From: Gibbula magus
Lineage: Eukaryota > Mollusca > Gastropoda > Trochida > Trochidae
Length of the DNA stretch: 64,000 nt
Direction: 5' to 3'
Assembly (NCBI GenBank): GCA_936450465.1
Contig: OW388289.1
Location: 70,492,420-70,556,419 of the forward strand
Below the pieces are notes generated by a model. That model was not told the DNA's origin. It was given only the letters and a program-made list of their open reading frames with translations, and made no database searches. Below, in pieces: positions 22,641 to 35,094 of this stretch. Positions within the stretch are counted from its first letter, which is position 1, and each line of letters opens with the position of its first letter. The position numbers and the translations under genes were made by a program.

Positions 22641-23269
22641 CTTATGTCTTAACGCGGAATACATGTATAGTTTTTAACATAGTTTCTTGGACGTAAATCT
22701 TATTATTACTTGTTATATGTTAACTATTACTATTATAAAACTATTTCTTGTTCAGGGTAGGTTAACTTTTCTAAAAAGAAAAACGTGTTTATGCAAATTT
22801 TGATCCTGTGTGATTCTCCAAAACGCAACCAATATTGCTGCGAACAATTGTCCGGATTATGTGTAACCTCGGGACATTATCTAACTGATATTGCCCATGA
22901 TAACGGGTATTATCGAATTTTCATGTAACTGTTATATTTTGAAAACTTATAAACATCATGTCTGTTGAGTTTTGATGCCCATGTAATGGATTTTCTTCTG
23001 ATGTAGCTCTAACCTTATCACATACAAGTTGGTGAAACAATAAGAAAGACTGGCATACCACAGTGAAAATCATCAATGGTTCCTGGTGAGTAAATGAGTG
23101 ATCGACATGATTGCAACCTGGTAATGTACTATACAGCACGCTGGTATTTGACGATAAGGAACAAACAGTTTTTTTCAGCAAACTTGTAAATAGATATTCT
23201 ACGAAGATAATGTTCATAAAAATGTTTACTAAAATTGAAATTGGGATAGATGAAATTGATACATCTCCA

Positions 23270-23400
23270 TCATGTGGAAAATATGTTTCAGGTGGTCATG
23301 TGTAGCATTTTGGTTAACAGTCTGTAGTGTTGTCAAGCATGAATACAGCAGTAATCTCGTCTAACTGACAGCATGCCTCACTTTATGCTTTGGTTATTGG
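23270..23400 (+). repeat. Array block X, copy 2
   Basis: CATGTGGAAAATATGTTTCA, GGTCATGTGTAGC, TTGTCAAGCATGAATACAGC and CTAACTGACAGCATGCCTCA match 13518-13622 in the same order and spacing. Confidence 0.55.
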
Positions 23401-23744
23401 AATACACACTGAGTTATTTTCTTACCAGTGAATCCAGAGGGCAATGACACACTAACATGATGTATGTGCCAATCGATGATTATTAAAAGTACATGATTAA
23501 TTCAATAAGACAGCTCTGCATGATTCAATGATTATCAATTAATTGTTTGGAGGTCACTTTGCACAAAGTGATATATTGTGCAATTACAATCCTTGATTAA
23601 TGATTATTTACATGTAGATACTCCTTAATATATGCACATGTTCAACCGCAGTTGAATATATCAAGTCTCTGTAACCACTATAAAGTGGATGCCTGTTGAT
23701 GAAAGTTGTTCATCTTCGTTATGCATCCAAAATATTTCTGACAA

Positions 23745-23960
23745 CATCAACACAAAGGAAACATCATTATTTGATATAAGGGACACTCTTAGATCTGAAA
23801 GAGAATAACTGACTCTGATCTTGAATAGTGAAAAGAATCAAAGATGTCAAAGAAACCAAGATCATCAAAGGGTCTCCTTTCTACCATGCTATGCGATGTC
23901 AAGATGTTGAGATCTTCATCGTTCACGTTTAGTCATGCTTTGTAATGTTATTTTACAAAT
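23745..23960 (+). repeat. Array block C, copy 3
   Basis: CAACACAAAGGAAACATCAT, TATTTGATATAAGGGACACT, TAGATCTGAAAGAGAATAAC and TGACTCTGATCTTG correspond to 18092-18175. The X-to-C spacing (about 350 bp) is close to that in the previous unit. Confidence 0.65.
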
Positions 23961-24134
23961 AAATTATAAAATTTCTGCTGTTGCATGCATTACTTTGGCA
24001 AAGACAAAGTTAATTAGATCCTAACATTCTTCAATTTTAATATTAAATTCACGGGTAAAATATATTTACTTGCATAATAGAATCAGCACATACAGTGGAA
24101 TAACAAGTAAAATGTAAAATAACAAGGGACTTAT

Positions 24135-24475
24135 AATAAAAAATAATAATAATAACATACTTATAATGCGCATTTATCCATGTGCAATACATGCTCAAAG
24201 CGCATGGGGAAATAGATAGGAGAATGAATTAAAATGGAAAGGCAATTCTGAAGAAACGAGTCTTTAGTTGAGATTTAAAAGAGGGCAGTTCTTGACAATC
24301 AAGAAGATGTTGAGGGAGTTCATTCCAGGCTGTTGATGCTGCAAAAGCGAACGATCTTTTTCCGTAGGTGGATGTGTTGACTGTGGGAGGCACAAGAAGA
24401 TTCTTATCTTGAGAACGTAGTGTCCTGGATGGAATGTGGCGGGTAAGAGAGTCAGAGAGATATGAAGGGGCAGAT
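24135..24475 (-). mobile_element. 5'-truncated LINE (CR1/L2-like), ORF2 C-terminus plus (ATT)n tail
   Basis: On the minus strand an 80-residue frame runs from 24471 to the TAA at 24229-24231. It carries the C-terminal signature of CR1/L2-type reverse transcriptases: APSYLSDSLTRHIPSRTLRS, then YGKRSFAFAASTAWNELP and SFKSQLKTRFF. A short 3' UTR (GCGCATTATAAGTATG) leads into ATTATTATTATT at the + strand left end. The frame meets a stop two codons before APSY, so the copy was truncated on insertion at about 24475. The retained frame is intact, suggesting moderate age. Confidence 0.85.
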
Positions 24476-24519
24476 CAAATTGTTTTACTTATCCGGTCTT
24501 TTTCTTAAACCTACAGAAG

Positions 24520-24610
24520 ATAAACATATACATGTATTAATCGTTATAAAACCATGTACATGTACATGTATTAATCGTTTATAAAATCATGTATATGTAT
24601 ACAGCAGAAT
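24520..24610 (+). repeat. Short tandem duplication with ATGTACATGTA words
   Basis: TACATGTATTAATCGTT(T)ATAAAA followed by C/TCATGTA occurs twice in direct tandem, each ending in palindromic TACATGTA sequence. Confidence 0.7.
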
Positions 24611-25558
24611 ATAAGACAGCAGTTGTTTATTTGTATTGACGGATGATTTATTGGATACAATTTGATAATTTTATGTTTACGTTAAAGTAGTAACATTTAT
24701 TATAACATTTAACCTTTATGCTATTGGATTTCTCATTCAAATACAAGTGTATCACAGTTCGATAAAAGCACTACAGTATTACATTGTATGGTTGTTATTA
24801 TCACAGTCCATGGCCGCAATGAATGCTCCTATCGGTGGATTGTCACATTTTGATGCCGGCGACTGAAGTGTATATTGCTATGCTAATGATAAGTAAGTTT
24901 AGAAACATTTAACGACTTAATATCCAAACGAATATAATGTATTCATAATCATCAACATTTATTAGATATCTATGTAATTCTATGTATTTGTAAAAATTGA
25001 TATTCTGTTATAGTAAAATATACTTTAAAAAACATATTTCCCCGAAAATAAAATGGAAAGCCGTGTTTAATTACTAATTACGCGATATAACAACCGCGCC
25101 TACTGTTGCCTGTGCGCGTATGCATATTTGCCGGTAGTCTTCGGCAGGTTTATAATTAGGCTGTGACGTCAGAGATGCTCTACGGCCCGCTTTGGGTCCT
25201 TAGCGCAGTGAAAGGGAAGGCATTAGAGTAGATGAAGAATCGGTTGAATACGTAGAATTCGGATAGTTTGTATATTGTATATGGTATATGGTATATTGTG
25301 CAGCGTTGGTGTGCAGTAATTCATCAAAGTCTGGACAGAAGTTTACATATTTTTAATTTTCAAGTGAAAGGACGGATGTAGCGCGGCGATAGGTTTGGAT
25401 AGTGTCAAAGAGGAAAGAAGGACCGAAAACCATCGAAATCTGTCTCACTAAGTTATATTAAAACAGTTTTATAAATAAGTGATTGTTAGTCTTAGAGTAC
25501 TCGTAATTAACAGTCCTTTATAAGGATATAACTTATAATGCCTTCTTATGGGATGTGT

Positions 25559-25641
25559 CATCCTCGGTTACCCAGAGTTTTATATATGCTCCTGCGGAGA
25601 GTAACGGAGCATATATAAAACCCTGGGTACCACCGAGGATG
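25559..25641. repeat. Near-perfect palindrome (cruciform-capable)
   Basis: Left arm 25559-25592 (CATCCTCGG ... TTTTATATATGCTCC) pairs with 25606-25641 (GGAGCATATATAAAA ... CCGAGGATG), with a 13-nt loop. Comparable palindromes occur at 39144-39273 and 50700-50780. Confidence 0.9.
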
Positions 25642-25744
25642 GGGATGTGTAGGCCTTACAACTTAGTACACAGTTGTATAATTATTTGTCATTGGCTAAT
25701 AACTGTATTAGATTAATTTCAATTTAATATGGCCAACGTGGCAG

Positions 25745-26405
25745 CTCAAATGGCATTGTCAGACACACAAACACTATTTCCTGGTTAAAAATCATTTGAA
25801 AACTATAGTGATATTCAACGCTAAAATGATATATGAAAATTTGCTCATATGAGCAAAATTCGCCGTATGGTCGCATTTCCAGCAAATTTTCACCAAGTCA
25901 GCGACGGTTGCATATGGTGTTTAACTATTCTAGTAACAGTTCGTCGTTAACAGAAATAGTGATTTCGCATCGGTTGTGAAAATATCTTGAACTTTAGAAA
26001 GTCTTAATATTGTTTTTTTCAAATTCTCTTTATAGGATAATCTCCTTCTTGCACGCGATGAACTTCGAAATCTATCAGACTTTTCGATTTTCATTATAAT
26101 TAGTGCGACAAAGTCAAACCAATGTTGACAGATTTAAATTAATGTCATTTATTTAGTTTACATCTATTACATATTAATTGACATATTTTAGAAATTCTCT
26201 ATTCATATATTAAAAGAGTTGGAATCCCATTTTCTTAGGCAGAAATTAAACACGCATGAAGGCATAGTAAATTTACTTTTACTAACATGCGTATATTACT
26301 ACCATAAGCAATATTGCATATGTGCACTGCAAAGTTCGCCGTATAAACAGGGCTTTTACACTACGTTATTACAGGCTTCTAATATCGCAAGTTCCTTATG
26401 ATCGT
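25745..26405 (+). mobile_element. Dispersed repeat, copy 1 (related to 35095-35740)
   Basis: Shared words in order: CGTATGGTCGCATTT, CACTATTCTAGTAACAGTTC (here AACTATTC), GGATAATCTCCTTCTTGCAC, CGATGAACTTCGAAATCTAT, ATATTAAAAGAGTTGGAA and GCAATATTGCAT. Copy 2 matches along the entire length with scattered changes. Both copies end near a GCAAAGTTCGC-CGTATAAAC phrase. There is no coding capacity. The paralogous unit U5 lacks it at the position where U4 carries copy 2, which marks it as mobile. Confidence 0.7.
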
Positions 26406-27060
26406 GTTAGTCCGGTTTTCGTGACTACCAAATCTCTCACATAGCTATGTGTAGATCTTACTGTCTATCTTACTTGATTACGATTGAACAGTGGTTTGTA
26501 CGTTAGATCTAAATAATAATAATATTTAATATCAATAAGTTTTTAAAGTTTTTAAAGCAAACATCGAGAATCAAGATGGTTCATTTTGCCCTATGCAACT
26601 GGTTACTTCAGCGGTACAGTATATATACGAATAAAGCAGTATAATTTGTAGTAACATATTTTAATTAACTACATATAAGTTGTTGACACCTATGTTATCT
26701 ACATGTAGACAATAACTATTTAATGTACGGCATAATCCACTTATTGTGAAATTGTAACGTTAGAGTTTGCCAGTCCCTACGTACGAATCTGTATTTCCAA
26801 CTCTCTCACTGTTTACTTCTGAAAGCTCATCCTCACTTGATTCCTGGTGTTCAACTTAATGTTGATTCACAATAGCTTCATACTGATAAGGACGGATGTT
26901 ATTTATGTCAGATGGTTGAAAATCAACGCTGCAATCGCTATCCGAGAAAGCCATAACAACACTACGAACGTAGAAAATACACTGGCTCAGCGCGCGGGAG
27001 AGCATCTTTGACATCATATCACGTGACTGCTGCCAGCCTGATTAACTCTCGGGGATTTCC

Positions 27061-28250
27061 GGAAAACGACTCGCACCGAAAACGTTTTTTCAACGTTTCT
27101 ACATAAAATGTCGCATTTTAATAATTTGTTGACACGCTTTGTCTTAAACAATACTGTTAAACATGTTAAAACAAAGTTTTTCTCTAATATTCTCCTTTAA
27201 CATAATCAGTTTGGTCAGTTATTAAAATGCGTCAGTTTTCGGAAACATTTAAAGTCGATAGACATTGAACAAGTTAACGAATATAATTTGCGAATGTTTG
27301 TCGGTGCATGTAATACAATAGTAGGTTGTTGACCAAAAAGAAATAATAATTTTAATTTGATCTATTGTCAGCGATTCATGTGGTTCAAATAATTCGGGAG
27401 TCAAACTCTAATGAAATATTAAACTTCATATGGAGTACTTAATGAGAAATCACCATGATGGAACAGTTGGAGATAAACCGTCTCTCTTCAGCTCAATCAG
27501 ACGCACATCAAACAAACTTTGTTCCTTTCGTATACTTTAATTTGATTTAATTTAATCAAGCATTTATTCAATGCTCGAAAGCGGCTAATTAAATATGTTC
27601 TATGTAAACCTCTTTTTGTCGTTAATAATTTTCAGAGGCTTTGATCCTTACATGTTATTCCACTGATGGTTGTTGATTCACATCAAATATCAGATTGATT
27701 AAGTAGTATGAAACTTCTTTATTGCAATGAATGCGACGTTTCGGTGTAGATGTTAACACCGTTAGAAGAATAAATACTTATGTCGTAAATATTGTATGGT
27801 ATTCTTATGAAACATGATTTCCCTTAATAAAAAGCAACTGAAAACATATTATACATATGATAATCAACATTCTTCTTCAACAATATTTTTCACATTTAAT
27901 CTACTTAATTACTTTATCCATCTCCAGATGGAACCGTTTTAGAGTATTTGGGAATTGTTAACAACAGGAATATATCAGTCAAAGAATTTGTGTGCGTCAA
28001 GGATTTTATGACGTCTTCATGTTTTACATGATAACTTTACTCCAAATGGTTTACCTGTTCATGCTAGAAAATAGAGATATTCCGACTTGTGTATACATTG
28101 CATGAAAATGAAAAATGACATTTATTAAATGTAGTATCTTGTTTTACTAATTATGTTCTTCCAGTGTGTCTCCCAATATGATGATATATTATATAATAAA
28201 TCTATAATATTATTTCATCTATCTACCACCTGAGAGTAGTGGGTGTTATA
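27061..28250. other. AT-rich stretch, no gene
   Basis: Nothing recognised apart from short AT runs. Confidence 0.4.
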
Positions 28251-28257
28251 TATATAT

Positions 28258-28314
28258 AGGTTGTATATATACAGCTTGTATGAGGAACTAATGTTATCTG
28301 TATATATACAACCT
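28258..28314. repeat. Perfect 17-bp-stem hairpin
   Basis: AGGTTGTATATATACAG (28258-28274) is exactly complementary to CTGTATATATACAACCT (28298-28314), with a 23-nt loop. Confidence 0.95.
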
Positions 28315-28499
28315 GCAATGCTGTGTAAAATCAATTACTTTTGAAATGACTCGTAATGAGTCGAAATCCGCGTATCAATTATTAAAATGATATTTACAGC
28401 AAGTGTCGTCTGAGGTATTTTATTTTTTATATACATGAGACCTTTTTCAACTGTTTATATTCAACCTTTTTTGTACAAACAACAAAATGAGATTTTTTA

Positions 28500-28625
28500 T
28501 GTTATATTTTCTGGTAGTGACATTTTAAGCTAACATGTACTTTGGAGACGACATGGTTTAAGTTTTATGGGAATCACGAAGCACACTTTACTGTCTCTAG
28601 AGATTTGAAATCGATCGCTTGTGCC
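28500..28625 (+). repeat. Array block T, copy 3
   Basis: ACATTTTAAGCTAACATGTA, CTTTGGAGACGACATGG, TTTTATGGGAATCACGAAGC and ACACTTTACTGTCTCTAGAG align with 21640-21730. It is the last T block before the U4 unit. Confidence 0.6.
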
Positions 28626-30229
28626 AACCTTTCTCTACATGTACGTTCAATTAATGTACATGTATGATAATAGGTGTTATATTGACTAGGTATCATTCAT
28701 TTCCACACTGGCCAAAGTATATAAACGATTCCTGTCACTTTATGGACATTAATTAACACCATATACCGTATTAGTATGTACATATCGTGTCCGCCGTTGA
28801 CTTGAGGTAACGGAATATTTACATGAATGAAAGTAACATCACTGAATTGGCTGTCCATGTACATCGTGGCTCTATTTACATTACTACTTTTTAATCTCAT
28901 GCTCAGGCATTACAGAGTTCAAACTCATTTAAGTAACTAAGTATTGAACACACACTTGTATCTACATGTACATATTAATCTTGATCGTGATTTGGGTTAT
29001 TAGAAAACTAATCACAATGTATCGACACATGTCAGTGTATAAACTTGAATATCCCTCAAATAAAATGTGAAAATTATTTTTTTCAGTTTTGGCTAACATG
29101 AAGGAACGTTGTTGTCACATTTTAGTCTTTTGAGAAACTGAGTTATAATGAGTAGAGCCATGGAATCAGTCTACATGAATCTGAAAATTACAGTGTAAAG
29201 AAAAGCTGATATATTCTACCGTTAAATCGTTAACCCAAAAACAAAAGTGTCAACGATGGTGTTTCAGGAACACACTTCTGTATCGAAAACTGGATTTTTT
29301 AAAATATATTTATACAATTATAATTGTCTGGAGAAGGATGTGTCAGGGTAATGCGTTAAGTGAGATCATTTATATTAGTGAAGTAAACATTCTCATATAT
29401 TGAGTTAATCATTTGGTTACGTACCGGTCTGTCTCTATCATCTGTTGAGTTTCATATTTATGTTGTTAGTACCCTGTGATCTCTCAGAGTAGCCACCTCG
29501 CAATATGTCATTGCATTTATCATACAGTATCACTTAAGTTAACACATTTAAATCGAATCCAAACAGTTTGATATCGCAAAAACACCAGTTCTGAATCACA
29601 AGTCCAAAGTATCAATTTAGGTAAGTTATGTTTTAAAAAAAGAAAAATTCCATAAGTTTATTGAATAGCTACGTCCTAACATTGTTATGAAAAGTATATT
29701 GATTGATGTTTCTTCTTGACAGAGACATCTTTATGAGAAGTAACTGTAAATAATGTGTGCATTTGAGCATGTTATGTACACATATATTGAATCTATTAGC
29801 CTTTGGTTTTATCATGATCATTTTATGTGAATTTGTATTGTCCTAAAAATAAATGAAAAGCATGTTCATCATAGTACATTAAATAACTTGTAGACCCGTT
29901 TGGCCGTACGAAAAGTACCTTGACAAAAGGATCCCACTATTCCAACAAGACCTATCTTATCTCACTATTATCTTATGTCACTATTAGAAGATACGTCAAA
30001 ACTATCACAGTCCAACGTTGTTGTATCCATTATCATTTCAGCAGAAAGAAAGAGCACATTCTACAGAGAACGTTTTTAGTCAAATCGCCAAACAATTTAA
30101 ATCACCTGCAATTGAAACAATCCCATGCCATGGCATTTGTAATTACAGTTCAAAGACAAAGACAATTACAAAGAACATCCTTAATTGATATTCGTCACGT
30201 AATCAAGAGATCAAGATGCCTTTTATATC
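28626..30229. other. AT-rich stretch before unit U4, no gene
   Basis: A 104-codon frame at 29920-30234 has no recognised domain and ends at the U4 boundary; chance is the simplest explanation. Nothing else was noticed. Confidence 0.35.
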
Positions 30230-33144
30230 ATTGAAGTGTTACTGAAGTATCTTTCGAAAATACTAAAATACATGAGTGTTATTTCGTAATACACATTTAG
30301 GATTTACGTGAGGTCACGTTTTCTTAAAGAAAATACGTTTTAAGATATTTTAGGAATTGTAAACTTCCGTGTACTGTTTCAACAAAGACAAACCTCCTTT
30401 GTATTCAAACCCGAATCGATTGTAATGTTGTATATAAACAACATCAAACCAGATGAAAAATCAACATTATTATATCAAATCAGAAACCATTAGAAACTAA
30501 ATGTTATTAACTATTTAATCATGTGTAACATAAAATCAAGGAAACACAACCTGAAAAGCACATTATCGACAAACGACCAGAACGTCACGACACACCAGTC
30601 CTGAACATTGTATCACTTCCAACATGCACTGTGTACTTTCATCATTTAGTTTAGTTTGTTTCTGTCGGTTTATTCTTGTTTTAGAAGAATTAGTGGGACG
30701 AGGGCACGTTTCCTCTGCTGGTCAGTGTATGTTTTATTTATCTAAAAGGAAAAAGCAATAACAAAGCTTTCTAAATGTTTTAAAGGGACAGCGATGGGAT
30801 TGGATTAATTACAGACAAAGGTTCCTTGTTTAACACCTTGTCTTAACATTTAAATTTGAATATACATATAGCCATCAACACGAGGACCAAACATGAAAGG
30901 ACATACCCATTGTTTTAGACACTTTAACCTCACCATTGGTATAAAAACCAAGGATTTGCGATGTTAAACTTTGGAAGATTTACAGTCGTTTCCGTTCATG
31001 TAATAATTAACAATAGTCGTTTTGAAAATCGACACAATCATTCGTTCGTCTCTTAAATTTGTATTTACGTTTTATTCTCTCTTAGCCAACCGTCCAGTTT
31101 GGTCCACATTTGTGTACACTATCCAATAATAAAACCTCGAATGTATTGCTTCGGGCCAACAAACATCCCATCTATCAGTTTTAGATCAGATCATATTTAT
31201 CACCCATTTCCTTCGAGAAATGACTCAAGATCAAGTCGTTTAGGAGACCTTGATATTAGTGTCAAGGCCAAAGCGAAACTTTAAATTGTTCACCATGGGA
31301 TCTGTACGTTGAAGCTATTTGATATTGCTTTCAAGTTCAGAATGAGTTTAGACTATATTTTTGAGTTTCAACAACGACAACGATACATGTCAAGATCGTT
31401 AAACTTGATCATGTTTTGTTCGCGTCATATTTCTTTTTACACTTTTTACCTCTATGATGTTTCTCTTTTCATTCGGATTTGATAATTTGCTCATTGTCAT
31501 TGTTTGACTGAGAAGGGATGTATTTTTAATAATATGTTATTTTTATGATTTATAATTTTTGACATGAAATAAAACACTCATTTTGGAACTTCATTTCAAT
31601 TATATTTTTGTCGATGGTTTTGGCCTCTTTGTTTGCGTCATGATTTTGAACCAAAACCTAATGTTATGTTTTATGACTCATTTTACTCATTCTCGTTTTA
31701 CAGTTTGTCTGATAAACAGTGATAAACAGTCAGTGGGAAATCCAATTTCTTGTTTCGACAACGGATTACTCTTGAGTTTTGGTCCAATGCTACTTTTCAC
31801 GTGCCATTTTGCAGTGAATGATAACATTTTCATGACGAAGCAGAAAGGATCAAACTCGGTTACCTCAAGAAAATGATGTTGACTTTTTACGCACAATTGC
31901 ACCCATCATTAATAAACGGCTTACCAGTAGGCGAAACTCAGACAAAGTGTCGCATCTGAGTGATATAATTTGACCGTACGACATTAAGAGAATACCAAAC
32001 AAATTCGCTATTTATACCTTATTTAAGAGTTGTAATGAATACGTTTTCCATGTGGAATGGTTTTGATTTAGATTTTTTACACACAAATAAGCAACATAAT
32101 TTTACCAAAAACGATGCTAGACGTTTTGTTGAACCGCGTAGGAGTGCATTTGCCTTATCAGTTGTGTCACAATGTGTAACGGTAATGATGTTTATGAACA
32201 AATATTTGAGTATAGCGAATATGTACGACCTTTACTTTCATAGGATGTGTTCACATAACACCCTATATATCTCGCTAACACTGCACATGTCAGAACTCGT
32301 ATTCAAACACAGTCACAAAAGTGAATGTCAACAAACACGATTTCCATTCTCATTTAAGCCGTAAATCTCTAACTTCTTTTACCCGTCGAAAAGTTCGTTT
32401 CTTACGACGACTCTCGTACCTGCTATGTGCGACGGTCGTGCAAGCCAATTCTATTGCTTTTTGTTTTTTGAACTTCAGGTTAAAAATTCTTTCTGCTTGA
32501 TACTCTTATGAACAAAGTTGATTTGTTTTCATATGAAAAGCAAGTAGTCATTGTGACCTCAGATTGGTGAGCATGATTAACGGCTAGATGGTTCAAGCCA
32601 GTAGTTATGTTTCGTGACTGTTGTCTCCAAAACTTAAGGTAATTTAAGAAATGTTGGTAATCTAAAGATATTCCTTATTTAATTCCAAAGGTCAGAGAGC
32701 TACTGCCATTGTACATGTAAATGTATCTGATACCGTGCATATCATAATCAATTCCGTATAAAACAAGAAGATTTAAAGTGATTCAGATGGTTTGATTTGT
32801 TTCTTTCAAACCATCAACCAGTCTCTCCTGCTGTGTAAAAAGAGACTGATTTTACCTTGTATGGTTAATTTAACGAGAATACATCCATAATAATGCACCA
32901 TGCCGTTTATATATTACGTAACTTCTATGTCTGAACACCGATGGCTAGAACAGTTTGGGGAGTTTTAAATCACTATACGATTTATAGAGAGTAAATATTG
33001 ATAAATTGAAGCCACTATCTGGCTTTTAACCAATAAAGGGCGGATCTTTTCTGATCCCAGCGAATTGGATACATAACAGTGAATAGAATCTCAATAAGGC
33101 TCTTTTCATCCCTGTGGAATTTCTATTGATATTACCTAAAACGA

Positions 33145-33270
33145 AATCACTGTTTGATGTGAAAGAATTATCAATGAAGTCCGAGGAAATCTCTGACTTT
33201 GATATGTCAGTAAAAGGATTTAGTGCTAGGAAATGTCAAAGAAACTATCAGATGCAGTTTTCATCATATG
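33145..33270 (+). repeat. Array block C, copy in U4
   Basis: AACGAAATCACTGTTTGATG, GTCCGAGGAAATCTCTGACT, TTGATATGTCAG and GAAATGTCAAAGAAACTAT are nearly identical in U5 (43720-43850) and recognisable in the older copies at 3.7, 18.1 and 23.8 kb. This is the most widely retained block of the array. Confidence 0.6.
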
Positions 33271-34002
33271 ATTAAGTCTCAAAATGTTTCTCTCTTGGTA
33301 TGCCCAACATCAATGTTAGCCGGACATACTGTTAAAGTCGCTTGCAATGTTCATGAGGTATTTAACAGAAGCTACGAGTCCATGTCACAAATCCTTAGCA
33401 TGATGACAGCTAAGTAGTAAATCATAAATGACATTTTACTGAGCCCGCTTTTGTGACTCTGTTTCTAAAGAAACCTTGGCATTAAAAAGTGAAGAATATG
33501 TGAAGAAAATCTTGTATCATGTTCAGAAAATAAATACAATATATACAGTATATAACAATATATACTTCTGAGGTCTTTTCCTTTTTGGTGAAATTGCATT
33601 TGGGCGAAGTTTCCCATTTATTAATTACACAATGTATATGCTCGTCAAATAAAACCATTTGCAATCATTTTCGTTATGTTTCATTCATTAACGGCATTGA
33701 TGCTGATATGAAAAAGCCACTTCAAATTCCTTTTCAATAAGTATACAGTTGGTATGCATCTTTCATATCAGAAGTCTGAAATACTTAAGAAACGCGAGTA
33801 GTCTGACCTTTGCCCTTTCCACCCTTAGCATAAATCCAGTTTTTGCGAAAACGCAAGTTTTGTAACATTTGTATGACACATAAAATACATATATTAAAAA
33901 ATAATTCATCAGAGGTGAGTTCATAACTTGAGAACTTGTTTGTATCCACAATGGCTGACGATACATCTAATAATAAAAATGTCAGGGCATTAATCTTCTG
34001 TA

Positions 34003-34040
34003 CCCCCCCCCCCCCCCCCCCCCCCCACCACCACCACCAA
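34003..34040. repeat. Poly(C) tract of 24 followed by (ACC)n
   Basis: An uninterrupted run of 24 C is followed by about four ACC units. The exact length in an assembly is unreliable. The open frame across it on the minus strand is an artefact of low complexity. Confidence 0.95.
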
Positions 34041-34593
34041 AAAGAAGACATGACAAAATTCAAATTTTGAAAGAATACAAGTTGTAAGTTACCAAGGGTT
34101 AAGATAGTGTTTAACTTCATCATGCACAAATTTGAACGTCTTAGATAAGTATGTGTTATGTTTCTACTTATTTCTTGAGGCCTAACCAAAATGCACATTG
34201 ATATAACTCGATGTTGTGTTCTTTTCATTATTTTCTAAAAGCGTTATTATCTTCCATAAGTTTAGAATCTTAGCACACCGATTTTCATATTTTGCCGATA
34301 TTACATTTATTATATATGCAATAAAATATGCAATAAGGTACATTGTGCCCTAATAAGATGTTTTATGTAACAGCACGTCCATGTCATCGACCTACATGTA
34401 ATTATGTAAGGACAATGTCGAACAGTTACGTGATTTCACATATTTTAATAAGTAACATGTCTTGCGGAAGTTAGCTAAGGATGATAGAAGAAAACCTATC
34501 AAAGATGGAAATACCAGCATCACCTCTAAGTGTTTCCAATTTTACATGATGTGCTTACATCGTTATAACATCGATACTGCATGATCAATCAAT

Positions 34594-34613
34594 GTATCAT
34601 ATATATATATATA
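34594..34613. repeat. (AT)n microsatellite
   Basis: A short uninterrupted AT run inside U4, absent at the corresponding place in U5. Confidence 0.85.
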
Positions 34614-34639
34614 TTTACTTTTATAGTGATGAGAACAAA

Positions 34640-34790
34640 ACACAGCCCTCATTTCAGTAAGTGGACTTCCTGTCAGAGAGATAAATCAATCTATGTTCCT
34701 GTAGACAAGATTGATGTGATATCAATACTGAGTTGAGATACATTCTGGATAGGGTTAACAATCAATAGCGCTGTGCACTTAAAGACACCA
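34640..34790 (+). promoter_or_regulatory. Block O, highly conserved between U4 and U5
   Basis: A 43-bp core (34683-34725, containing CTGTAGACAAGATTGATGTG) is identical to 45380-45422, although the flanks have diverged clearly. The core contains an imperfect palindrome of TCAATCT and AGATTGA. A 35-codon ORF over it in U4 is broken by an in-frame stop in U5, so conservation is not explained by coding. A regulatory site or non-coding RNA segment is possible; too few copies exist for a firm call. Confidence 0.35.
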
Positions 34791-35094
34791 ACTGTGTTTT
34801 ACTTGCATACTTTTAGGTACTATGAAGTATAGATTACTAAAAGCTCTTAGTGAAGACAGTAGATGTTTTATTTGCTTGTTCCTGTATTATGCTGCCTGAC
34901 TGTGAACATGAATCAAAGATATAGACATTTTAACATCTATCAAATACATTCTGAAATAGATAAATATTCCATGACATCATTGATTGATTTGATAAGGTTT
35001 GGTTGTTGTCCATGTTGCATTAGAAGGTTCATTGTTTGAATATGATATTATTAATCATTTAGTTGTCAGTGTTGAAAGCTCCTGTTTATAGGGC

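Larger units (their letters stand above)
25130..27060. mobile_element. Long inverted-repeat element, about 1.9 kb
   Basis: Left: ATTAGGCTGTGACGTCAGAG, then ATGCTCTAC and CCCGCT (25156-25193). Right, read on the minus strand: TAATCAGGCTG, an 18-bp insert, then GATGTCAAAGATGCTCTC and CGCGCGCTGAGCCAGTG (complement of about 26980-27046). Both arms are more GC-rich than the interior. The interior holds a near-perfect palindrome (25559-25641) and a 650-bp repeat also found at 35095-35740. No transposase was recognised. It may instead be two separate elements in opposite orientation. Confidence 0.4.

Noticed and set aside
33663..33770. Possible extra copy of block Q in U4
   Set aside because: This is the position where U5 has the inverted Q insertion, but U4 reads straight through from flank to flank without Q sequence.
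33785..34228. 147-codon minus-strand frame with Trp/Gly run
   Set aside because: Its length comes from translating the poly(C)/(ACC) tract. There is no counterpart frame in U5.
34630..34740. 35-codon ORF over block O in U4
   Set aside because: The aligned U5 sequence has TGA where U4 has TGG after ten codons, so the frame is not conserved even between the closest copies.
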